IMG/VR virus record: IMGVR_UViG_3300010354_012352
Coordinates: 1-22,708 of that record
Origin: a virus
Reading direction: 5' to 3' (one strand)
DNA: 22,708 bases
Part shown: piece by piece, positions 15,938-20,943 of the stretch
How positions within the stretch are numbered: the stretch's first letter is position 1
How the letters are laid out: the number at the start of each line of letters is the position of its first letter
Translations under genes and position numbers: made by a program
Notes under the pieces: model-generated
Told to the model about the DNA's origin: nothing
Database searches by the model: none
What the model saw: only the letters and a program-made list of their open reading frames with translations

Positions 15938-16765
15938 ATGGATTTTTCAGAAAAAATTGATATAGTTATTCAGGGACCATATACAGACTACACTGATTAT
16001 GTGGCGGAATGCTATCTACAGATTCCCTTTATTAATAATGTAATTATTTCTTGTTGGGAAAATGATAAAATGCCCGTTCAAAAAAGAAGGGTAAAGTTTA
16101 TTAGAAGTAAGTATCCAGTTTCTTGTGGAACTGATAATAAAAATATGCAGATCGTTTCTTCACTGAACGGTCTTAAGGCTTGTGAAACTAATTATGCCAT
16201 CAAAGTAAGGTCTGATCAAAAATTTACTTATGATAGTATGTTGGGTATGTATGATTTCTTTTTGAAGAATAATCAAAAAAATATTCAATATACTTACAAC
16301 GATAAAAAACCTAATAATAGAATCTTTGTTGCGGGTCATTATCCTAGATATCTTTTTGCCGCTAGAGATCACATTTATTGGGGTCAAACTGATGACTTGA
16401 TTGAATTATTTGATATCCCTTTGGAACAACATAGTTTAGTTGATAAAATAAGAGTTCCTAAAGATAGACTTGGTTGGTATGTTGATTACTTTATTAGAAG
16501 TGAAACTTACATAGGTGCTCACTATTGCTCTAATTTTGATGAGCAAATTAACAGGTTTCTTTTACTTCCCCAAGAGCATTTATATGATAATGCAGTTTAC
16601 TGGTATCATGTTAAATCAGTTAGTGACAATATAACCAGAAAAGTTTTTAAATCTTTTCCTAAGAGTGTCATAAACTTAGAATGGGTTCGGTGGAGAAGAT
16701 CTGGATTTAGTTTTAATTTTGATGAATATTTAAAAGTATCTGCTTGGGACGAGGAGGGATTTTGA
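15938..16765 (+). CDS. WavE-like LPS biosynthesis protein
   Basis: 275 residues. Features fitting the WavE family (putative glycosyltransferases of LPS core synthesis, described in Vibrio) are DIVIQGPYTDYTDYV near the N-terminus, VIISCWENDK and YAIKVRSDQKFTY (~86-98), a K-x-R-S-D-Q motif, followed by a Trp/Tyr-rich C-terminal half. It starts three bases after the preceding gene and is the last gene of the carbohydrate island; the glutaredoxin gene starts four bases after its stop. No membrane segment is seen, so cytoplasmic action is expected. The family call is moderate. Confidence 0.65.
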   Translation: MDFSEKIDIVIQGPYTDYTDYVAECYLQIPFINNVIISCWENDKMPVQKRRVKFIRSKYPVSCGTDNKNMQIVSSLNGLKACETNYAIKVRSDQKFTYDSMLGMYDFFLKNNQKNIQYTYNDKKPNNRIFVAGHYPRYLFAARDHIYWGQTDDLIELFDIPLEQHSLVDKIRVPKDRLGWYVDYFIRSETYIGAHYCSNFDEQINRFLLLPQEHLYDNAVYWYHVKSVSDNITRKVFKSFPKSVINLEWVRWRRSGFSFNFDEYLKVSAWDEEGF

Positions 16766-16769
16766 TCAA

Positions 16770-17006
16770 ATGAATTTTACTGTATATTCTAAAGATGGAT
16801 GTCCGTACTGCCAAAAAGTTAAACAGGTTTTAGAGTTGACTAAACAGCAGTTTGTGGTGTATAATTTGGGGGAAGATTTTACAAAAGATGAATTTTATTC
16901 AGAATTTGGTAAAGGATCTACATTTCCTCAGGTTATTTGTAATGATACACATATTGGAGGGTGTACTGACACTGTAAAATATCTTCAAGAAAAAAATATT
17001 TTATGA
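16770..17006 (+). CDS. nrdC: Glutaredoxin
   Basis: 78 residues, the full length of a small phage glutaredoxin. The dithiol active site CPYC is at residues 11-14. The cis-proline loop (STFPQVICND, ~51-60) and the GGCTD segment complete the glutathione-binding fold. In T4-like phages such proteins keep ribonucleotide reductase reduced for dNTP synthesis. A strong Shine-Dalgarno GAGGAGG (16751-16757) lies inside the end of the WavE-like gene. The product is of a different functional class from its upstream neighbours, although the spacing suggests the same transcript. The gene symbol follows T4 usage by analogy. Confidence 0.9.
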   Translation: MNFTVYSKDGCPYCQKVKQVLELTKQQFVVYNLGEDFTKDEFYSEFGKGSTFPQVICNDTHIGGCTDTVKYLQEKNIL

Positions 17007-17011
17007 CCAAC

Positions 17012-17018
17012 CTAAATA
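17012..17018 (+). promoter_or_regulatory. Possible late-promoter-like box (CTAAATA)
   Basis: CTAAATA lies just after the glutaredoxin stop, at the head of a 190-base non-coding stretch. It resembles the late motif but lacks one base of NATAAATA. It is far (178 bases) from the next start codon, so any transcript would carry the structured leader described at 17069-17186. Weak evidence. Confidence 0.25.
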
Positions 17019-17068
17019 ATTCATACCACAAAAATCGTGGTCTTGAATTTATTCTTAATGGGGGAAAA

Positions 17069-17121
17069 AGAAAGCAAACAAAACCTTTCCACGTCATTTT
17101 TGAAAAGATGGTTTGCTTTCT
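17069..17121 (+). other. Long stem-loop in the 17007-17196 non-coding region
   Basis: AGAAAGCAAAC at 17069-17079 is perfectly complementary to GTTTGCTTTCT at 17111-17121, giving an 11-bp stem with a 31-base loop. The loop can itself pair weakly (CATTTT with AAAAGATG). No U-run follows, so it is not a standard terminator. It could be a processing site, an mRNA-stability element or part of a regulatory leader with the next hairpin. Confidence 0.6.
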
Positions 17122-17125
17122 CAAT

Positions 17126-17186
17126 CGGGAAATAACCATCTACTTTGAGTTTTCCTTCCTTTTTAGGAAAAAATAGTAGTTTCCCG
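17126..17186 (+). promoter_or_regulatory. Nested hairpin abutting the ribosome binding site of the 17197 gene
   Basis: CGGGAAA (17126-17132) pairs with TTTCCCG (17180-17186), and CTACT (17140-17144) with AGTAG (17175-17179). This is a 12-bp stem with a 7-base one-sided bulge. Inside, TTTTCC (17150-17155) pairs with GGAAAA (17166-17171). The last G of the stem begins the Shine-Dalgarno GGAGA that serves ATG 17197. The hairpin could therefore modulate ribosome access or protect the 5' end. Confidence 0.55.
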
Positions 17187-17196
17187 GAGAAAAGAA

Positions 17197-17433
17197 ATGG
17201 TAGCAGTTAGTTTAGTATTTGGTTCCTTTCTAACAATATTATTTCTTATAGTTGGATTGATGGTGGGATGGGTTGCTAGAGAATATATGATGAACTATCG
17301 GGAAATTCCAAGACTTCATCCAGAAATGTTTGATACTCAAGGTAATATTATTCCTGATGAGGTAATAGCTTTTAGATTTGAAAATACTGATTACGATTAT
17401 GACAACGACAACGACAACGAAGAAGAAGAGTAA
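17197..17433 (+). CDS. Small single-pass membrane protein with acidic tail
   Basis: 78 residues. Residues ~4-26 form one hydrophobic helix (VSLVFGSFLTILFLIVGLMV) followed by GWVAREYMMNY. This gives a likely inner-membrane anchor with the remaining residues on one side, orientation undetermined. The middle (EIPRLHPEMFDTQGNIIPDE) is neat and probably conserved. The tail is strongly acidic (DYDYDNDNDNEEEE) and comes from a simple repeat that also encodes the start of the next gene in another frame. The Shine-Dalgarno GGAG lies at 17186-17189, next to a hairpin. Function not recognised. Confidence 0.75.
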   Translation: MVAVSLVFGSFLTILFLIVGLMVGWVAREYMMNYREIPRLHPEMFDTQGNIIPDEVIAFRFENTDYDYDNDNDNEEEE

Positions 17434-17986
17434 AACATCTACTAGTTCAGTAAGTGATAATTTACCCATTAATCCCTTTGCATTTGAAGTTTTAAATTTA
17501 GTTTCAAAGCAAAGGGCAAATGCTAAGAAAGTAGAACTTCTTAGAAAATATGGTGATAACTCACTGAAAGCAATTTTCATTTGGAACTTTGATGATAGTG
17601 TAATTTCGTTACTTCCTGATGGACCAGTTCCTTATGCTAGTGTTGGCGAGCAAAATTCTTTCAGTGGGACTATAAGTGAAAAGGTAAATGATGCAGTTTC
17701 AAAGATGTCTGAATTAAATACGACATCTCTTGGTGCAAACGATCAAGGAAAATCTTCTATTCGTAAAGAATATCAAAAGTTTTATAATTTTATTAAAGGT
17801 GGAAATGATAGTTTGAGTTCTCTACGTAGAGAAACTATGTTTATTAATATTCTTCAAGGTCTTCATCCACTTGAAGCAGAAATTGTAATTCTTGTGAAAG
17901 ATAAAAAACTGGAAACAAAATATAAAATAACAAAAGAAATCGTTTCTGAAGCTTTTCCTGATATTAGGTGGGGAGGACGTTCGTGA
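17399..17986 (+). CDS. Uncharacterised conserved T4-like phage protein
   Basis: 195 residues from ATG 17399; an in-frame TTG at 17378 is a less likely start. The N-terminus is a Thr/Lys-rich tail (MTTTTTTKKKSKTSTSS) encoded by the same simple repeat as the acidic tail of the previous gene (35-base overlap). The body is predicted soluble: NPFAFEVLNLVSKQRANAKK, KAIFIWNFDDSVISLLPDG, YNFIKGGNDSLSSLRRETMF and LHPLEAEIVILVKDKKLE, ending in EAFPDIRWGGRS. From memory the pattern matches an uncharacterised family of T4-like phages (possibly DUF6433); this is unverified. It overlaps the next gene by four bases. Function unknown. Confidence 0.75.
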   Translation: MTTTTTTKKKSKTSTSSVSDNLPINPFAFEVLNLVSKQRANAKKVELLRKYGDNSLKAIFIWNFDDSVISLLPDGPVPYASVGEQNSFSGTISEKVNDAVSKMSELNTTSLGANDQGKSSIRKEYQKFYNFIKGGNDSLSSLRRETMFINILQGLHPLEAEIVILVKDKKLETKYKITKEIVSEAFPDIRWGGRS

Positions 17987-18336
17987 GTAAACTTCATGAA
18001 GTAATTGAGAAGGCCCAGAATAAGGTAAAGCATATGGATCATTGGACATCTGTAGAAAAAGAAACTTGTAAGTCACGTTATGGATGTGACATTATGATTG
18101 AAAATGGTTCATATGCCGAAGTGTGTACAAAAGAAGCTCCGAATGATGCTTATATTGTTAAGTATCTTGTGGATGATAAGATTTGTTTTGACTTAACAAG
18201 AGGATCTAGAACTAAATTGTTTGATATGTACTGGGATAAGTTTCGTGAGAATTTAAAGAGTATTGATTTTGGATACGGTAGAATTAATCCAAAACTTTGG
18301 AAATATAAAGCACCTGAAAAGAAAAAGAGAAAATAA
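17983..18336 (+). CDS. Hypothetical phage protein, 117 residues
   Basis: The GTG at 17983 is chosen because GGGAGG lies at 17971-17976, six bases upstream, and because it gives a GTGA overlap with the previous stop. An earlier in-frame GTG at 17968 overlaps the Shine-Dalgarno and is rejected. The product (MSKLHEVIEKAQNK) is basic at its C-terminus (YKAPEKKKRK), with three cysteines and a KLFDMYWDKFRENL helix-like stretch. No known motif is recognised. It is the last gene before a strong terminator. Confidence 0.75.
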   Translation: MSKLHEVIEKAQNKVKHMDHWTSVEKETCKSRYGCDIMIENGSYAEVCTKEAPNDAYIVKYLVDDKICFDLTRGSRTKLFDMYWDKFRENLKSIDFGYGRINPKLWKYKAPEKKKRK

Positions 18337-18345
18337 TTTGTCAGA

Positions 18346-18374
18346 TGCCGGGAAAAAATTCCGGCAATTTTTTT
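18346..18374 (+). terminator. Rho-independent terminator
   Basis: TGCCGG (18346-18351) pairs with CCGGCA (18361-18366), with extra A-T pairs inside the stem. A run of seven T follows at 18368-18374. It lies 10 bases after the stop of the 117-residue gene. Confidence 0.9.
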
Positions 18375-18392
18375 GCCCCTTAAGATTTTATA

Positions 18393-18411
18393 AAACTGTA
18401 ACAGTTTATAC
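18393..18411 (+). promoter_or_regulatory. Operator-like dyad and possible NtcA box
   Basis: AAACTGT (18393-18399) and ACAGTTT (18401-18407) form a 7-bp dyad around one base. Overlapping it, GTA (18398-18400) and TAC (18409-18411) are separated by eight bases, the GTA-N8-TAC form of the cyanobacterial nitrogen regulator NtcA. The box is centred about 51 bases before the expected start of transcription; classical NtcA-activated promoters have it nearer -41. Short motifs like this also occur by chance. Confidence 0.35.
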
Positions 18412-18420
18412 AAATTAAAC

Positions 18421-18449
18421 TTGCTATATAACTTCAATGGAGGTATAAT
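18421..18449 (+). promoter_or_regulatory. Sigma70-like promoter for the micro-protein unit
   Basis: TTGCTA (18421-18426) and a perfect TATAAT (18444-18449) are separated by exactly 17 bases. Transcription would start near 18456, at the edge of the structured leader. The promoter lies directly after a terminator, so the unit is transcribed independently. Confidence 0.7.
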
Positions 18450-18455
18450 ATCTCT

Positions 18456-18553
18456 AACGTTCATCGCTTATTGCGACGGAAGTAAGTTGACTCGGAACGG
18501 AACGTTCATTCGCTATTTGCAAATAGCGAACGCAAAAGCCGACTGAAGGAACG
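18456..18553 (+). promoter_or_regulatory. Duplicated structured leader RNA
   Basis: Two related modules lie in tandem. Each starts AACGTTCAT (18456 and 18501), has a hairpin closed by CGC/GCG, then CGAC-GAAG (18474-18482 and 18540-18548), and ends in GGAACG (18499-18504 and 18548-18553). The first hairpin is short (TCGC, 5-base loop, GCGA). The second is a perfect 22-base palindrome (18509-18530). CGTTC and GAACG copies can pair in several alternative ways. The leader precedes a Shine-Dalgarno (GGAG, 18575-18578) and two small genes. Function unknown. Confidence 0.55.
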
Positions 18554-18586
18554 CTCTTTAACCTAAAAAACTAAGGAGAAAACCTA

Positions 18587-18724
18587 ATGTCAAAAGTAGT
18601 ATATCGTGGTGTCGAATATGATACTCAAAAGCGTCTTGAGTATCAACAGCAAATGATGCAACAACCTCAACAATACAATGAAACCTATCGTGGTGTTAAG
18701 TTTGTAAAAGAGGGGCATAAGTGA
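18587..18724 (+). CDS. 45-residue YRG-motif (DUF4278-like) micro-protein
   Basis: The ATG at 18587 has a good Shine-Dalgarno (GGAG, 18575-18578). The product MSKVVYRGVEYDTQKR has a Gln/Met-rich middle and a second NETYRGVKFVKEG. The two Y-R-G-V motifs, one at each end, are the pattern of DUF4278 and similar small proteins of cyanobacteria (YRG near the start and again near the end). Function is unknown in both host and phage. It lies in its own promoter-terminator unit and almost abuts a second micro-gene. Confidence 0.75.
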   Translation: MSKVVYRGVEYDTQKRLEYQQQMMQQPQQYNETYRGVKFVKEGHK

Positions 18725-18725
18725 A

Positions 18726-18827
18726 ATGAATACTTACTTTGTCCGTTATCTTAAAAGAAAAGCAAAGAAGGAAAAACTTCTTAAAGATGCACAACTGAAT
18801 ATGGCAAAGCAACCTCAAGTTGCTTGA
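18726..18827 (+). CDS. 33-residue basic micro-protein
   Basis: Start ATG 18726 comes one base after the previous stop. GAGGGG at 18710-18715, inside the preceding gene, may serve as Shine-Dalgarno. The product begins MNTYFVRYLKRKAKKEK and ends MAKQPQVA. It is very basic in the first half and probably one helix. It resembles no family I know, but the tight spacing, a terminator directly after the stop and the shared promoter support it as a real gene. Confidence 0.55.
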   Translation: MNTYFVRYLKRKAKKEKLLKDAQLNMAKQPQVA

Positions 18828-18831
18828 TTCT

Positions 18832-18858
18832 GGGGGGATTGACTTCCCCCCTTTTTTT
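18832..18858 (+). terminator. Rho-independent terminator with G6/C6 stem
   Basis: GGGGGGA (18832-18838) pairs with TCCCCCC (18845-18851) around a 6-base loop, and seven T follow at 18852-18858. This is a very strong intrinsic terminator directly after the 33-residue gene. Its loop contains the -35 of the next promoter. Confidence 0.93.
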
Positions 18859-18867
18859 ATGTAAAAT
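18839..18867 (+). promoter_or_regulatory. Sigma70-like promoter overlapping the terminator
   Basis: TTGACT (18839-18844) lies exactly in the terminator loop. TAAAAT (18862-18867) follows after 17 bases. Each hexamer matches its consensus at five of six positions. Transcription would start near 18874, giving a ~15-base leader for the gene at 18889 and the thyX-phoH operon beyond. Confidence 0.6.
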
Positions 18868-18888
18868 AACCGAAGAGAACTATAAGGT

Positions 18889-19056
18889 ATGGACAGAGAC
18901 AAACTAAAACTTATTGTTCGTAATCTAGAATTGCTTGTAGACTCTTTAAAAGCAGAAATTTATTCTGATGTGCAGGCATATAAGTATGAAAATGTAAAAC
19001 CAAAGCATTTAGATTACGACGAAATTTTTGAAGACGATGATGGGTACCCAGATTAA
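18889..19056 (+). CDS. 55-residue acidic hypothetical protein
   Basis: MDRDKLKLIVRNLELLVDSL forms a leucine-patterned helix. A Tyr/Lys-rich middle (YSDVQAYKYENVKPK) and an acidic tail (LDYDEIFEDDDGYPD) follow. It is the first gene after the terminator-embedded promoter and ends two bases before the coiled-coil gene. No enzymatic motif is seen. The amphipathic helix plus acidic tail suggest a small binding protein, but this is only inference. Confidence 0.7.
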   Translation: MDRDKLKLIVRNLELLVDSLKAEIYSDVQAYKYENVKPKHLDYDEIFEDDDGYPD

Positions 19057-19058
19057 AA

Positions 19059-19280
19059 ATGAAAAGTTTTGAAAAACAACTTATTTCCGAAGTTAGAAGA
19101 CAGCAATTACAGAAAGTGAGTAGAGCAAAAGAACTAATAAAGTTGCTTGAAAGATTGATCAAGCAAGATCATCTTTATACCGAAGAACGTATTAAAGAGA
19201 TGAAGGAGCAACTTCGTGCAATAAAACAACAGATGGCAGAAATAGAAGAACAAACATCAAAAGGATTTGGAAAAAAATGA
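19059..19280 (+). CDS. 73-residue coiled-coil protein
   Basis: From MKSFEKQLISEVRRQQLQK onward the chain is almost all helix-forming and highly charged. Heptad-like Leu/Ile positions (ELIKLLERLI, RIKEMKEQLRAIKQQMAEIE) point to a coiled coil over ~60 residues. It ends TSKGFGKK. The stop overlaps the thyX start as ATGA, so translation is coupled to thyX. No family is recognised; a small structural or regulatory partner is possible. Confidence 0.7.
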   Translation: MKSFEKQLISEVRRQQLQKVSRAKELIKLLERLIKQDHLYTEERIKEMKEQLRAIKQQMAEIEEQTSKGFGKK

Positions 19281-19912
19281 CAGTAAAACTCATTAGTGTG
19301 ACTCCTGATGCAGAAAAAACAATGGCATATGTTGCTAGAGTTAGTAACCCTGCGAATCAAGACAACGAAAACTATGCCAAGTTGCTTGCTTATTGTATTA
19401 AGCATAATCATTGGTCTGTTTTTGAACAGTCTTTTATGACCTTGGAGATTGAAACTAATCGTGGTATCGCAGCGCAAATTTTGCGTCACCGTTCGTTTAC
19501 ATATCAAGAATTTTCACAGCGTTACGCTGATTCTTCTCTGTTGAGTGGTTATATTCCTGTACCAGAACTTCGTCGTCAGGATACTAAGAATCGTCAGAAC
19601 TCTATTGATGATATTCCTGATTATGAAAAGTTGACTTTGCAGAGTAAAATTCAAGAGCATTTTGCGCACTCTATGCGCCTCTACAAGGAACTTCTTGCTC
19701 ACGGTGTGGCAAAGGAGTGTTCAAGGTTTGTGCTGCCCTTAGCAACGCCCACAAGGATCTATATGAGCGGATCTTGCAGGTCATGGATACATTATATTAA
19801 TCTTCGCTCTGCAAACGGAACACAGAAGGAACATATGGATATTGCACTTGAATGCAAAGAAATTTTCAAAGAACAATTCCCTTCAGTTGCAGAAGCACTT
19901 GAATGGATCTAA
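19277..19912 (+). CDS. thyX: FAD-dependent thymidylate synthase ThyX
   Basis: 211 residues, in the normal range for ThyX. The signature RHR-x7-S is present as RHRSFTYQEFSQRY (~69-82). The upstream YCIKHNHWSVFEQSFMTLEI and the late GSCRSWIHYINLRSANGTQKEH are also typical of the family. ThyX makes dTMP from dUMP with methylene-tetrahydrofolate, FAD and NADPH, supplying thymidine for phage DNA synthesis. It is common in marine T4-like cyanophages. The four-base ATGA overlap with the coiled-coil gene suggests coupled translation; AAAGGA at 19260-19265 may serve as Shine-Dalgarno. Confidence 0.97.
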   Translation: MTVKLISVTPDAEKTMAYVARVSNPANQDNENYAKLLAYCIKHNHWSVFEQSFMTLEIETNRGIAAQILRHRSFTYQEFSQRYADSSLLSGYIPVPELRRQDTKNRQNSIDDIPDYEKLTLQSKIQEHFAHSMRLYKELLAHGVAKECSRFVLPLATPTRIYMSGSCRSWIHYINLRSANGTQKEHMDIALECKEIFKEQFPSVAEALEWI

Positions 19913-19938
19913 ATAAATTATCTTGATATTCTAATTTT

Positions 19939-20181
19939 ATGGCAATTTATCCAATTATTCATAAAGAAACTGGTGAAAAAAGAGTTGTTGAAATGAGTGT
20001 TCATGATATTCAACAGTGGTATAAGGACAATCCTGAATGGCAGAGGGATTGGTCTGAAGGATGTGCTTCACCTGGTGAAGTTGGGGATTGGCAGAATAAG
20101 CTTATCCAAAAGAACCCAGGATGGAATGATGTACTAGGTCGTGCTGCTAAAATGCCCGGATCAAACGTAAAAAAACTTTAA
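19939..20181 (+). CDS. FmdB-like small phage protein
   Basis: 80 residues. The start MAIYPIIHKETGEKRVVEMS, the middle IQQWYKDNPEWQRDW and the end GWNDVLGRAAKMPGSN follow the pattern of small FmdB-like proteins widespread in T4-like phages (KETGE near the start, NP-hydrophobic in the middle, F/W-x-DVL-x-R near the end). The paired zinc-binding cysteines of true FmdB proteins are missing; only one Cys is present. CTAAATA at 19909-19915, overlapping the thyX stop, could be a weak late-type box. Function unknown. Confidence 0.7.
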   Translation: MAIYPIIHKETGEKRVVEMSVHDIQQWYKDNPEWQRDWSEGCASPGEVGDWQNKLIQKNPGWNDVLGRAAKMPGSNVKKL

Positions 20182-20187
20182 TTACCT

Positions 20188-20943
20188 ATGGCAAGAAAAA
20201 GAAGGACGAATGACCAACCAATTGGAGTTGGTTTAACAACCCGTCAAATGAAGCGTAGAAAACCTTTAAGTAGTGATTATCTGGTTGATATTGAACCTCT
20301 TACAGAGAATCAGAAGATTCTTTTTAATTCATATTCTTCTAATAAGCATCTTGTTGCTTATGGGTGCGCTGGAACTGGCAAAACTTTTATTACACTCTAT
20401 AATGCTTTGTGCGATGTTTTGGATGAAAGAAGTCCTTACGAAAGAGTCTATATTGTACGTTCATTAGTAGCTACAAGAGAGATTGGATTTCTTCCTGGAA
20501 CTCACGATGATAAGTCTGATATTTACCAGATTCCTTATAAGAATATGGTTAAGTATATGTTCCAGATGTCTTCTGACTCTGAATTTGAAATGCTTTATGG
20601 CAATCTTAAAGCACAAGAAACAATTAAGTTTTGGAGTACATCATTCCTTCGTGGAACAACTCTTGATAATGCAATTGTGATTGTTGATGAATTTCAGAAT
20701 CTTAATTTCCATGAACTTGATTCTATTATCACTCGTGTTGGTGAAAATACTAAAATCTGTTTCTGTGGAGATGCAACACAAACAGATTTAGTTAAAACAA
20801 ATGAAAGAAATGGTATTATAGACTTTATGTCTATCTTGCGTAAAATGCCATCTTTTGATATAATTGAGTTTGGAGTTGACGATATCGTTCGCTCTGGTCT
20901 TGTCAAAGAGTATATTTTAGCAAAAATGGAAGCTGGTTTTTGA
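20188..20943 (+). CDS. phoH: PhoH-like P-loop ATPase
   Basis: 251 residues. The Walker A GCAGTGKT (~59-66) follows ENQKILFNSYSSNKHLVAYG. The Walker B IVIVDEFQN (~163-171) and CFCGDATQTDL (~192-202) complete a PhoH-type ATPase core. PhoH is one of the most widely shared genes of marine phages, but its role in infection is not settled; in bacteria relatives act in RNA metabolism or phosphate stress. The basic N-terminus (MARKRRTNDQP) may bind nucleic acid. It begins six bases after the FmdB-like gene and shares one base with the start of the nuclease gene. Confidence 0.95.
   Translation: MARKRRTNDQPIGVGLTTRQMKRRKPLSSDYLVDIEPLTENQKILFNSYSSNKHLVAYGCAGTGKTFITLYNALCDVLDERSPYERVYIVRSLVATREIGFLPGTHDDKSDIYQIPYKNMVKYMFQMSSDSEFEMLYGNLKAQETIKFWSTSFLRGTTLDNAIVIVDEFQNLNFHELDSIITRVGENTKICFCGDATQTDLVKTNERNGIIDFMSILRKMPSFDIIEFGVDDIVRSGLVKEYILAKMEAGF

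Noticed and set aside
17069-17121. Rho-independent terminator after glutaredoxin
   Set aside because: The stem is A/T-rich with a 31-base loop and no T-run follows it.
17239-17580. Minus-strand 113-codon frame
   Set aside because: Antisense to two well-supported plus-strand genes and lacking a Shine-Dalgarno; the window is otherwise entirely plus-strand.
18456-18570. tRNA gene or hammerhead ribozyme in the structured leader
   Set aside because: No cloverleaf with T-loop consensus and no CUGAUGA/GAAA core is present.
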